The notes beneath the pieces are model-generated. The model saw only the letters and a list, made by a program, of their open reading frames with translations. It did no database searches and had not been told where the DNA came from. A stretch of DNA of 64,000 nt, from NCBI GenBank assembly GCA_022510785.1, contig JAFLSV010000002.1, positions 62,001-126,000 of the forward strand, in the 5' to 3' direction. Made by a program: the position numbers and the translations under genes. The DNA is from Desulfovibrionaceae bacterium. Its GTDB lineage: Bacteria > Desulfobacterota > Desulfovibrionia > Desulfovibrionales > Desulfovibrionaceae. Below are positions 1 to 7,736 of the stretch, one piece after another (position 1 is the first letter of the stretch; the number at the start of each line of letters is the position of its first letter).

Positions 1-828
1 GGGAATGCGGCGGATATCGCCGCCCTGAAACACCAGGCTTTCCGTATAGCCCGCATCCGCCGCGTAACGGGCCAGAACGTCAAAGGCGGCGGCCACATCA
101 CCCACGCCATGGGCGTCGGAGGCAAAGGTGATGGGCAGATTCAGATCCGCCGCCAGACGCAGAATGGCCGGGCCGGGGTATATTTCCCGGCAGGGTTTGC
201 GCAGGCCGGCGGACGAGATTTCCATGGCCATGCCCGCATCGCGCACGGCTGTCAGCGCCTGCGCCACCAGATCGAGACTGCCGGGACGTTCCAGCCAGGC
301 GCGGAAGCTCTCCACGCTGAAAATCTTGATCAAATCGGGGTGCGCCGCAATGCGGAACAGCCCGGATTGAGCCATGCGCGCCATGGTGCGGTAATAGCGC
401 TCGTACAGCCCGGCCCGCCGCTCTTCGTCCAGAGGAGCCCAGTCATCGGCGGACCAGTCAAAACCCCAGTGCCCGAGAAAATGGATGCCGCCGATGATGT
501 AATCATACGGATAGGCGCGGGCCACATCCCTCATGAAGGAAGGCTCGTCCTCCAGCCAGTCCAGTTCCAGTCCCAGGAGCACCAGCGAGCCGTCCGGCAG
601 GGCCGCCTGCTCGGCGGCCAGCCCGCGAACCTCGCGCACATGGCCGGGGTACAGCCTGGTCAGCCGATCCCGGTATTCCGTGGGGTAGTCGTAGCCCCGC
701 GGCCTGGGGGAATGTTCGGAAAAACCCTGGATGCTCAGCCCCCTGGCGCGGCCGGCCGCGAACATTTCGCGCACGCTGTTCGCGCCGTGGGAACAGGAGC
801 TGTGGGTGTGCAGATCAACCCGGATCAA
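1..828 (-). CDS. hisK: PHP-family histidinol-phosphatase (3' end beyond the window)
   Basis: A polymerase-and-histidinol-phosphatase (PHP) metal hydrolase, most like the histidinol-phosphatase branch that removes phosphate from L-histidinol phosphate in histidine synthesis. The N-terminus reads IRVDLHTHSSCSHGAN, giving the metal-binding DxHxH at residues 5-9. Further in are IIGGIHFLG, IAAHPDLIKIF and ASDAHGVGD, the remaining PHP metal motifs. I chose the TTG at 826-828 because AAGGA lies six bases upstream and no ATG is available before the DLHTH motif. The gene begins 2 bases after the comFB stop, so the two are probably co-transcribed. The C-terminal end is off the left edge; 276 codons are present. 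Other PHP phosphoesterases are possible, as this fold covers several substrates. Confidence 0.8.
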   Translation of the reverse strand, partial: MIRVDLHTHSSCSHGANSVREMFAAGRARGLSIQGFSEHSPRPRGYDYPTEYRDRLTRLYPGHVREVRGLAAEQAALPDGSLVLLGLELDWLEDEPSFMRDVARAYPYDYIIGGIHFLGHWGFDWSADDWAPLDEERRAGLYERYYRTMARMAQSGLFRIAAHPDLIKIFSVESFRAWLERPGSLDLVAQALTAVRDAGMAMEISSAGLRKPCREIYPGPAILRLAADLNLPITFASDAHGVGDVAAAFDVLARYAADAGYTESLVFQGGDIRRIP

Positions 829-830
829 GA

Positions 831-1112
831 TTAGTCCTTGGGCCGGCTGATCACGGTGTCCATGGCGTCCATGACGGCTTCCCTCGCGTCTTCGTCACGC
901 ACGGGATCGCCCACCACAATGGTCCCGGGCTGCGCGTAGCGGGCCGGAAGATGGTTCAGCGCCAGGGCGTAGATATCCTGCAAGTCCTTGATGCCCAGCA
1001 ATTGCGCGGTGCCCTGGTTCTGCGGCTCCGCCAGCAGCTTTTCCATGGCCCTGATGACGCGCCGTTCGTTGCGGTTGCGTACACGGTCAAAATTGATGTC
1101 GCGCAAGCTCAT
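831..1112 (-). CDS. ComFB-family protein
   Basis: A 93-residue protein. The central segment DIYALALNHLPARY matches the conserved core of the ComFB family (late competence protein ComFB), followed by a short acidic helix ending in RPKD. The ATG at 1110-1112 has AGGGAG seven bases upstream; a longer frame exists upstream but lacks a ribosome binding site and family similarity. Family members are small cytosolic proteins. Cyanobacterial ones have been reported to bind cyclic dinucleotides, so a c-di-GMP-linked role is possible here but is inference. It lies between nfnB (77 bases upstream) and the PHP gene (2 bases downstream). The zinc-binding cysteines of some ComFB proteins are absent. Confidence 0.75.
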   Translation of the reverse strand: MSLRDINFDRVRNRNERRVIRAMEKLLAEPQNQGTAQLLGIKDLQDIYALALNHLPARYAQPGTIVVGDPVRDEDAREAVMDAMDTVISRPKD

Positions 1113-1188
1113 GTCATGCTCCCTGATGTCGGGCCCGGGGGCGCCGGCCTTCCGGCCCGGGCGTCCCGAGGGCATAAAAGGTTCCTGC

Positions 1189-2631
1189 TTACTCCTCTCC
1201 CAGCAGGCGGCGGGCAATTTCGCGCGCCGCGCGCCGTCCCGCGCCCATGGCCAGGATAACCGTGGCCGCTCCGGTCACGATGTCACCTCCGGCGAACACG
1301 TTGGGAATGGAGGTTTCGCCCGTGGCCTCGTCCACCACAATATAGCCCTTTTTGTTCAGCGTCAGCTGCGGCGTGGCGTCCAGAAGCAGCGGGTTGGGCC
1401 GGGTGCCCAGAGCCACAATGGCCAGATCGGTGGGCTGGGTGAAGGTGGCTCCGGGTATGGGGCGCGGGCTGCGGCGGCCCGAAGCGTCGGGCTCGCCCAG
1501 TTCCATGCGCTGCAAGTCCACCGCCGCCAGCCGCTTGCTGTCTCCTGCCGTAAAGCGCAGGGGGGCCGCCAGTTCGACGAGTTGCACGCCCTCTTCCAGC
1601 GCGTGCTCAATTTCTTCCTGTCGGGCGGGCATTTCCGCCCGGGTGCGCCGGTAGACGATGTGGACGCTTTCCGCGCCCAGGCGCATGGCTGTGCGGGCCG
1701 CGTCCATGGCCACGTTGCCCGCTCCGAACACGGTGACATGCCGGCCGGGATAGGTGGGCGTGTCGTAGGCGGGGAATTCATAGGCCCGGCCCAGGTTGGC
1801 GCGGGTGAGGTACTCATTGGCGGAGAAAACCCCGATGATATTTTCGCCCGGAATGTTGAGGAACACGGGCAGGCCCGCGCCCACGCCCACAAACACGGCC
1901 TGGTAGCCCTCGGCGAACAGGCTGTCGATGGTCACGGTGCGCCCGCCCACCCAGTTGGTGCGGATATCCACGTCCATGGCGCGCAGGCTGTCCAGTTCCT
2001 GGCGCACCACATCCTTGGGCAGGCGGAATGCCGGAATGCCGTAAACCAGCACACCGCCCGGCTCGTGCAGCCCCTCGAACACCGTGACCCTGACACCCAG
2101 CCCGGCCAGATAGCCCGCGCAGGTCAGGGACGCGGGGCCGGAACCCAGGCAGGCCACCTTCAGCCCGGCATGAGCCGGGACGCATCTGACGGGGCTGGAA
2201 GCCTGGCCCTGGCGGGACGCGGCCAGCGCGGCATCCGCCACATAGCGCTCCAGGCGGCCGATGGCCACCGGTTCGCCCTTGCGCCCCAGGATGCAGGCAC
2301 CCTCGCACTGTTTTTCCTGAGGGCACACGCGACCGCACACGGCGGGCAGGCTGTTGGTGCTGCGCAAAATCTGGTAGGCTTCGGCCAGATTGCCCTGGGC
2401 TGTCTGTTCAATAAACTCGGGGATGCGCACTTCCACCGGGCAGCCCGTGCGGCACAGGGGCCTTTTGCACTGAAGGCAGCGCGAGGCTTCGGCCCGCGCC
2501 ATGTCAGGCGTATAGCCCAGGGCCACTTCGCGGAAGTTTGCGATTCTTTCGGCGGCGGGCTGGCAGGGCATATCCGTGCGCGGAATTTTCGCGCCGTGGG
2601 CAGTGTTTTCGCGGGGGGTCTGATCCGTCAT
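1189..2631 (-). CDS. nfnB: NfnB: large subunit of NAD(P)H-ferredoxin transhydrogenase (GltD-like)
   Basis: A 480-residue FAD/NAD(P)-binding protein of the glutamate-synthase small-subunit family. Two four-cysteine sets near the N-terminus (C52, C55, C60, C64 and C99, C103, C109, C113) should hold two [4Fe-4S] clusters. Dinucleotide-binding motifs are GSGPAS (163-168) and FGAGNVAMD (302-310), and the C-terminal FAD motif is VFAGGDIVTGAA. It directly follows nfnA (55-base gap) on the same strand. This pairing is typical of the electron-bifurcating enzyme NfnAB, which couples reduced ferredoxin and NADH to NADP+ reduction. Automated annotation may call it glutamate synthase or sulfide dehydrogenase SudA. 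The nfnA neighbour and the absence of a GltB-type large subunit favour Nfn. Confidence 0.88.
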   Translation of the reverse strand: MTDQTPRENTAHGAKIPRTDMPCQPAAERIANFREVALGYTPDMARAEASRCLQCKRPLCRTGCPVEVRIPEFIEQTAQGNLAEAYQILRSTNSLPAVCGRVCPQEKQCEGACILGRKGEPVAIGRLERYVADAALAASRQGQASSPVRCVPAHAGLKVACLGSGPASLTCAGYLAGLGVRVTVFEGLHEPGGVLVYGIPAFRLPKDVVRQELDSLRAMDVDIRTNWVGGRTVTIDSLFAEGYQAVFVGVGAGLPVFLNIPGENIIGVFSANEYLTRANLGRAYEFPAYDTPTYPGRHVTVFGAGNVAMDAARTAMRLGAESVHIVYRRTRAEMPARQEEIEHALEEGVQLVELAAPLRFTAGDSKRLAAVDLQRMELGEPDASGRRSPRPIPGATFTQPTDLAIVALGTRPNPLLLDATPQLTLNKKGYIVVDEATGETSIPNVFAGGDIVTGAATVILAMGAGRRAAREIARRLLGEE

Positions 2632-2686
2632 GCTTGGCTCACCTCAGGATTTCCCGCCGGGCAAGGCGGGGTGGAAAATAGGTCTC

Positions 2687-3550
2687 CTACGCCTGGTTAT
2701 GGCAATGGCAGCGATGTTCCCTGTACTCGTCCAGCGAAAGCTTTTCCTGGGCGTTGAAGGCGCTGAGGCGGCTGCGCAGTTCGTCAAAATCCACCTGATG
2801 TCCGTCAAATTCGGGGCCGTCCACGCAGGTGAACCTGGTTTCGCCGCCCACCGTGACCCGGCATGCGCCGCACATGCCCATGCCGTCCACCATGAGGGAA
2901 TTCAGGCTGACCGTGGTCTTGATGTGGAATCCGGCGGTGAGCCTGGCCACGGCCTGCATCATGGGCACCGGGCCCACGGCCACCACCTCGGCGATTTCCT
3001 TGTCCTTTTCCAGGCGATCCTTGAGCGGATCGGTCACAATGCCCTTCATGCCGAAGGAGCCATCGTCCGTGGACACCAGAACCTCGTCGCAGAAGGCGGC
3101 CAGTTCATCATGGAACAGCAGCAGATCCTTGTTGCGGGCGCCAATGCAGGCAATGACGTAGTTTCCCGCCCGGTGGTGCCCCTTGGCGATGTGATGCATG
3201 GCCGCCACGCCCGTGCCGCCGCCCACGCAGATAACCTTGTGGGACTTGCCGACAGGTTCGATGTGCGTCGCCCGGCCAAGGGGGCCGCACAGGTCGGGAA
3301 TGCTGTCGCCAACGCCCATTTCTTCCAGCAGGGTGGTGGACTTGCCCATGACCAGATAGACAATGGTGATGGTGCCGCGCTCGGCGTCGGTATCCGCTAT
3401 GGTCAGGGGAAAGCGCTCGCCATGCTCGCTGACGCGCAGCATGACAAAATGCCCGGGCCGTGCCGTGGCGGCGATGTGCGGCGCGTCGAGCACAAGCTTG
3501 CTTGTCCGTCCCGGAATCAGCTTTTCTTTCTGGAGAATGGCGGTGGGCAT
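2687..3550 (-). CDS. nfnA: NfnA: small FAD/[2Fe-2S] subunit of the transhydrogenase
   Basis: A 287-residue ferredoxin-NADP reductase-type protein (dihydroorotate dehydrogenase electron-transfer subunit family). It shows the FAD motif RPGHFVMLRV (31-40), the nucleotide motif VGGGTGVAAMH (109-119) and a C-terminal [2Fe-2S] site with C227, C230 and C242. In characterised NfnAB this subunit takes electrons from NADH, and the complex as a whole bifurcates to ferredoxin and NADP+. The ATG at 3548-3550 is preceded by AAGGAG; a longer in-frame start 36 bases upstream would place that Shine-Dalgarno sequence inside the gene. It is the first gene of the nfnA-nfnB unit, with a candidate promoter at 3653-3681. 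Confidence 0.88.
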   Translation of the reverse strand: MPTAILQKEKLIPGRTSKLVLDAPHIAATARPGHFVMLRVSEHGERFPLTIADTDAERGTITIVYLVMGKSTTLLEEMGVGDSIPDLCGPLGRATHIEPVGKSHKVICVGGGTGVAAMHHIAKGHHRAGNYVIACIGARNKDLLLFHDELAAFCDEVLVSTDDGSFGMKGIVTDPLKDRLEKDKEIAEVVAVGPVPMMQAVARLTAGFHIKTTVSLNSLMVDGMGMCGACRVTVGGETRFTCVDGPEFDGHQVDFDELRSRLSAFNAQEKLSLDEYREHRCHCHNQA

Positions 3551-3652
3551 GAAACACTCCTTGCAGGTGGAAGGGCGAAGCCGCAAACCCGGAACCCCGC
3601 GCCATGCGGGAGACGCTCGGGACGCCGCGGGTCTTCAGGTTCCTTATCGGCA

Positions 3653-3681
3653 CACATAGCACAAAGCCGCCCTCTTGTCAC
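3653..3681 (-). promoter_or_regulatory. Candidate sigma-70 promoter for nfnAB
   Basis: Read on the minus strand, GTGACA (3681-3676) is followed by 17 bases and TATGTG (3658-3653). The -35 matches 5 of 6 consensus bases, the -10 three of 6. It lies about 100 bases before the nfnA start. Confidence 0.4.
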
Positions 3682-3755
3682 CGCTTGAAATCCGTGCGCG
3701 GCGCATGGCCTCCGGCGCGTGGGGCAAGCCTCCCGCCCTTCCGGTCAGCCCCGGC

Positions 3756-3784
3756 TTGCGCGGTCGCGCGCTTCCGGCTACACT
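3756..3784 (+). promoter_or_regulatory. Candidate promoter for the small membrane ORF
   Basis: TTGCGC (3756-3761), a 17-base spacer and TACACT (3779-3784) on the plus strand. It ends 31 bases before the ATG of the 32-residue reading frame, which supports that frame being expressed. Confidence 0.4.
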
Positions 3785-3815
3785 GTCCTTTTCACATCAG
3801 CGTCGGGAGGCCGGT

Positions 3816-3914
3816 ATGGATTTTGTGTTCTTTTTTCTCGGCATAGCGGCGGTGGCCGCGGGCCTGTGGTACATCAAGCAAAGCTCGCCCAACAAACCTC
3901 GTCATCACGCCTAG
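3816..3914 (+). CDS. Small single-span membrane protein, function unknown
   Basis: A 32-residue frame beginning MDFVFFFLGIAAVAAGLWYI and ending in a short basic, polar tail (KQSSPNKPRHHA). The first 20 residues would form one membrane helix with the tail outside the bilayer. Support comes from a strong GGGAGG five bases before the ATG and a candidate promoter just upstream. It stands alone on the plus strand between the divergent nfn operon and the end of the dcw cluster. No family is recognised and no function is proposed. It could be a chance frame, but the site quality argues for translation. Confidence 0.45.
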   Translation: MDFVFFFLGIAAVAAGLWYIKQSSPNKPRHHA

Positions 3915-4142
3915 GCAGGCCGCCGCGTTTTCGCGTCTGTGCCAGGGGTTCCCCTGCGCGAGCGGATGCGGCGCGGACTGACCGGCGCGCTGGCGCCACA
4001 CGGTTCCGCCGGTGCGCGAAGACGCGGAGCCGGCACGCCGGAATATCGTCGGAGAGGACGCCTGTTCTCCCCGGGCGCGGGGACGCGGCGGGCCCTTGCC
4101 CGGGAGACTGGCAGAGGGTTTCAGCAGATGCCTCAGCAAATG

Positions 4143-4181
4143 ACGGCAAAAGGCCGGGCTCAAGGCCCGGCCTTTTGCCGT
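4143..4181. terminator. Bidirectional terminator at the end of the dcw cluster
   Basis: A perfect 17-bp inverted repeat (4143-4159 and 4165-4181) around the 5-base loop TCAAG. The GC-rich core is flanked by AAAA on the left and TTTT on the right, so it can end transcripts from either side. It starts 21 bases past the ftsZ stop. The 229 bases between the small ORF and this hairpin hold nothing I recognise. Confidence 0.85.
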
Positions 4182-4202
4182 CCGGCGTTTTTCCACACAG
4201 GC

Positions 4203-5495
4203 TCAGTTTGCCTGACGGCGGATAAATGACGGCACGTCGCTTTCGTCCATAAAGGTAAAGTCGTCCGTGCCCGGCGCGTGGCGGCCCATTTGTTGAAGAC
4301 GTTCCTGAGCGCGCAGGTAGGCGGGAATATTGCGATCCTCGTCGTCGAAATTGCCACGGTACAGGCTGCCCTGGCGCACTTCGGGCGGCACGGCGCCAGG
4401 CCGCGGGGTGGGCCGGAAGCTGCGGCCTTCAACCTGCGGGGCGGGCGCCGCTTCGGGCTGAGCCTTGGCGGCCGGGGTCAGCGTGGTCACCTTGGCCCCG
4501 CCGGGCAGTGAGGATGAGCCCGCCGAGGACGGAGACTCAATGCCCGTGGCAATGACCGTAATGCGCATTTCATCGCCGCAGGTTTCGTCCACCGACATGG
4601 CCACGATAATTTCAGGGTCTTCGCCGTTGGGGCCGCGCGCCGCGTCGCGGATACACGCGCCGGCATTGCTGAATTCATCCATGCCCATGTCTTCGCTGGC
4701 CGTGATATTGACCAGTATGGCCTTGGCGCCGCCAATGGTGATATCCTCGAGCAGGGGGCTGGAGATAGCCCGTTTGGCCGCCTCCATGGCGCGGTTTTCG
4801 CCCGAGGCCGCGCCTTCGCCCATGAGGGCCATGCCCTGCACGCTCATTACCGTGTGCACATCGGCGAAGTCGGCGTTGATCAGGCCGGGCTTGGTGATAA
4901 GGTCGGTGACGCCGCGCACGGCGGAATACAGCACATCGTCCGCCTTTTTCAGCATTTCCACCACCTTGGCATTCTTGGGAGCGATGGCAAGCAGGCGGTC
5001 GTTGGGTATGGTGACCAGGCTGTCCACATGCTGGCGCAGTTCCTCAATGCCCTTCAGGGCCGATTTCATGCGCTTGTCGCCCTCAAAGTGGAAGGGCTTG
5101 GTGACCACGCCCACAGTCAGCACGCCTTTTTCCTTGGCGGCCTTGGCAATGACCGGCGCGGCCCCGGTGCCGGTGCCGCCGCCCATGCCCGCCGTCACAA
5201 ACACCATATCCGCGTCGCCGATGGCCTCGCGGATGGCGTCCAGACTTTCCTCGGCGGCCGCCTGCCCCACTTCGGGCTTGGCCCCCGCGCCGAGTCCCCG
5301 GGTGAGATCCTTGCCCAGCTGAATTTTGTGTTCCGCCCCGGATCGGGCCAGAGCCTGCATATCGGTGTTGGCGCAGATGAACGAAACTCCCTTGAGATTG
5401 GAGTTGATCATGTTCTGCACGGCGTTGCCACCGCCGCCGCCCACACCGAAAACTTTTATTTTGGCCGCTTGTTCCATGTCGATATGCATGTCCAT
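4203..5495 (-). CDS. ftsZ: Cell division GTPase FtsZ
   Basis: A 430-residue tubulin homologue that polymerises into the division ring. The GTP-binding signature GGGTGTG is at residues 105-111 and the T7 loop NADFAD at 207-212. A long proline- and alanine-rich linker (about 330-380) leads to the C-terminal conserved peptide DVPSFIRRQAN at 420-430, the docking site for FtsA and other partners. A second, similar motif (NIPAYLR, 389-395) precedes it. I start at the ATG 5493-5495, preceded by GGAGG; the longer frame has no supporting site. It is the last gene of the dcw operon, 32 bases after ftsA, and is followed by a strong hairpin. Confidence 0.97.
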   Translation of the reverse strand: MDMHIDMEQAAKIKVFGVGGGGGNAVQNMINSNLKGVSFICANTDMQALARSGAEHKIQLGKDLTRGLGAGAKPEVGQAAAEESLDAIREAIGDADMVFVTAGMGGGTGTGAAPVIAKAAKEKGVLTVGVVTKPFHFEGDKRMKSALKGIEELRQHVDSLVTIPNDRLLAIAPKNAKVVEMLKKADDVLYSAVRGVTDLITKPGLINADFADVHTVMSVQGMALMGEGAASGENRAMEAAKRAISSPLLEDITIGGAKAILVNITASEDMGMDEFSNAGACIRDAARGPNGEDPEIIVAMSVDETCGDEMRITVIATGIESPSSAGSSSLPGGAKVTTLTPAAKAQPEAAPAPQVEGRSFRPTPRPGAVPPEVRQGSLYRGNFDDEDRNIPAYLRAQERLQQMGRHAPGTDDFTFMDESDVPSFIRRQAN

Positions 5496-5527
5496 AAAGC
5501 CCCTCCGAAAATCCCCTCTGCAAGGGT

Positions 5528-6769
5528 CTACTTGATGTCCCCGAACCATTTTTTCATGCGCCCAAGAATACTGTTAAAGGTATTCGTTTCACTGGTCGTG
5601 GTGTGAAAGCGGCTTTCGCCGCCGCCTTCCTTTTCCGCGCCGTAGAACAAAAGGCCCACGGCGGTGGCAAATTTGGGGTTGTTGACCACGTCCTTCAGGC
5701 CGCCGACATTGCGCGGATACCCGAGGCGCGTGGGCATGTTGAATATTTGTTCGGCCAGCTCCTGACAGCCCTGAATCAGGGCTGTGCCGCCGGTCAGCAC
5801 AACGCCCGCCCCAATTTGGCGCTTGAAGCCCGAGCGTTCCAGCTCCTGATCCACCAGGGTCAGAATTTCTTCCATGCGCGGCTCGCATATTTCGGCCAGA
5901 AGCTGCCGGGGCAGATGGCGCGAGGGGCGGCCTCCCACGCTGGGCACTTCGATGCTTTCCTCGGGGCGCACCATGTCCGCCAGGGCGCAGCCATGCCGCA
6001 CCTTGATTTTTTCGGCGGCGGCCATGGGGGTGCGCAGGCCGAACGCGATGTCGTTGGTCAGGTTCTGCCCGCCCAGGGCCACGGCGCCGGTGTGCTTGAT
6101 GGCGTCGTTGGCAAAAATGGCGATGTCGCTGGTGCCGCCGCCCAAATCCACGATGGCCACGCCTATTTCGCGCTCTTCCTCGGTGAGGATGGCCTTGGAC
6201 GAGGCCAGCGCCTCCAGCACAATATCGGCCACATCCAGTTCGCTGCGGTGGCACGAGCGCACAATATTCTGGGCCGACGTCACCGCCCCGGTGACGATGT
6301 GTACATTGACCTCAAGGCGCACGCCGGACATGCCCAGGGGGTCGGCAATGCCCCGCTGGTCGTCCACAATGTATTCCTGCGGCAGGATGTGGATGACCTC
6401 GCGATCCATGGGAATGGCCACGGCCTTGGCCGCGTCAAGCACCCGATCCACATCGCGCTGGCTCACTTCGCCGCCGCCCTTGACGGCGATGACCCCGTGG
6501 CTGTTGGCGCCCTTGATGTGGCTGCCGGCAATGCCCGCATAGACCGAGCGGATGTCGCACCCGGCCATGAGCTCGGCCTCTTCCACCGCCTTGCGTATGG
6601 ACTGAACCGTCTGTTCGATGTTGACGACCACCCCTTTGCGCAGACCGGTGGACGGGCTGGTGCCTATCCCCACGATATCAATGGTTCCGTTGTCCGAAGG
6701 CTCGCCCACAACGGCGCAAATTTTCGTTGTGCCGATATCAAGCCCCACTATCAGCTCGGACTTGGACAT
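5528..6769 (-). CDS. ftsA: Cell division actin homologue FtsA
   Basis: A 413-residue ATPase of the actin/Hsp70 fold that ties FtsZ filaments to the inner membrane. Phosphate-binding motifs are DIGTTK (11-16) and VDLGGGTSDIAIF in the middle of the protein. The C-terminus ends in an amphipathic helix (ILGRMKKWFGDIK), the expected membrane-targeting tail. The ATG at 6767-6769 has GGAGGA seven bases upstream. The 100 bases separating it from ftsQ are AT-rich and contain a TCTAGA repeat, which may hold an internal promoter for ftsAZ. Confidence 0.96.
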   Translation of the reverse strand: MSKSELIVGLDIGTTKICAVVGEPSDNGTIDIVGIGTSPSTGLRKGVVVNIEQTVQSIRKAVEEAELMAGCDIRSVYAGIAGSHIKGANSHGVIAVKGGGEVSQRDVDRVLDAAKAVAIPMDREVIHILPQEYIVDDQRGIADPLGMSGVRLEVNVHIVTGAVTSAQNIVRSCHRSELDVADIVLEALASSKAILTEEEREIGVAIVDLGGGTSDIAIFANDAIKHTGAVALGGQNLTNDIAFGLRTPMAAAEKIKVRHGCALADMVRPEESIEVPSVGGRPSRHLPRQLLAEICEPRMEEILTLVDQELERSGFKRQIGAGVVLTGGTALIQGCQELAEQIFNMPTRLGYPRNVGGLKDVVNNPKFATAVGLLFYGAEKEGGGESRFHTTTSETNTFNSILGRMKKWFGDIK

Positions 6770-6814
6770 ACCGTGTTCCTCCATGTTGGCGCGTTGCTTA
6801 ACCACATCATAATT

Positions 6815-6831
6815 TCTAGAACTTGTCTAGA
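6815..6831. promoter_or_regulatory. Paired TCTAGA sites in the ftsQ-ftsA gap
   Basis: Two copies of the self-complementary hexamer TCTAGA (6815-6820 and 6826-6831) separated by 5 bases, in the only AT-rich gap of the dcw cluster. Read on the minus strand, CTGAAA and TAGAAA with a 17-base spacer overlap it, a weak promoter match. It could be an operator or an internal ftsAZ promoter; this is inference. Confidence 0.3.
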
Positions 6832-6869
6832 TATTTTTCAGAGAATTTGCCTGAAAGCTGCGAACATGT

Positions 6870-7736
6870 TTATATCTTTTCCAGCCATACCTGTCCGTCG
6901 GCGGCCCGGATCTCTCGTACTTTGTCTATTTCATTGCGCTTTTTTATATCATCCAGGGTCAGGGCCAGACGGCGAAGATTACGTTGCCACTGTTTAAAAT
7001 CAATACTGAGGGAAAGATGCTTATTTTCCCAGTAAAGTTCAAAGCCTTTGCCGGCGCTGACCCGCAGCCATGAAATTTGAGAAGTATCAAACGGAAGATG
7101 TGCTGAACCTATTTGTGACATAAAATCAGACAGATAGGGAAGGGCTTCTTCGCCGCCCGCACCAATATCCAGCGTAGGCAGGGACTGAAAATTCTGACTT
7201 TCCACAGGCGCGATTAATACCCCGTTTTTATCAAGATAATACAGGGAATCATTTTTCAGCACCCAGAACTGAGGATTCCTCTCCTGAATGCTGATGATAA
7301 AACGATGCGGAAGCTCCCGTTTTATAGAAACTTTTTCTATCCAGGGGTTTTGAACAAGGCGTTTTTCAATATCGGGAATATGCACAGACAGGCAGTTGTC
7401 ACCCTTTTTTAATCCGCTGAGCGCGATGACTTCATCCGGGCGAAGCTGGCTGATCCCGTCGATGCGTATATCCTCAATGGCGAAATGCCCGCTTGTGGTG
7501 CAATAGCGGTAAAGCTGCATGAGCCCCGCGCTCAGGCCGAAAAAGGCCGCCAGCACCACGGCCAGCCCGGTCAGCCAGGCGAGGGCCCTGCGCACATGCG
7601 CCGTTTCCATGCCCAGTCCGCCCGATCGTGCGAGGGGAGCCGGTTTTTTCCGGCCGTTTCCGGCGGCGCGGTGCGCGGAGGTATAGGTATTGCGCAAGGG
7701 GTGTCGGGTTTTGGTCAGAATAGCGGGCATGGCCAT
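6870..7736 (-). CDS. ftsQ: Cell division protein FtsQ (POTRA domain)
   Basis: A 288-residue bitopic division protein. It has a basic cytoplasmic tail (1-50), one membrane helix (about 51-75) and a POTRA domain beginning near residue 84 (IEDIRIDGISQLRPDEV), then the beta domain that binds FtsB/FtsL partners. Its start overlaps the end of murB by 22 bases. A second ATG at 7728-7730 is an equally good start. The base composition is odd: the part coding for the periplasmic domain (about 6870-7480) falls to 33-45% G+C in several 60-base stretches, while the flanking genes are near 65%. Codons such as TTT, AAA and ATA are much commoner here. Confidence 0.92.
   Translation of the reverse strand: MAMPAILTKTRHPLRNTYTSAHRAAGNGRKKPAPLARSGGLGMETAHVRRALAWLTGLAVVLAAFFGLSAGLMQLYRYCTTSGHFAIEDIRIDGISQLRPDEVIALSGLKKGDNCLSVHIPDIEKRLVQNPWIEKVSIKRELPHRFIISIQERNPQFWVLKNDSLYYLDKNGVLIAPVESQNFQSLPTLDIGAGGEEALPYLSDFMSQIGSAHLPFDTSQISWLRVSAGKGFELYWENKHLSLSIDFKQWQRNLRRLALTLDDIKKRNEIDKVREIRAADGQVWLEKI

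Noticed and set aside
988..2757. Open frame of 589 codons on the plus strand across nfnB
   Set aside because: It is a shadow of nfnB and comFB; no recognisable domain.
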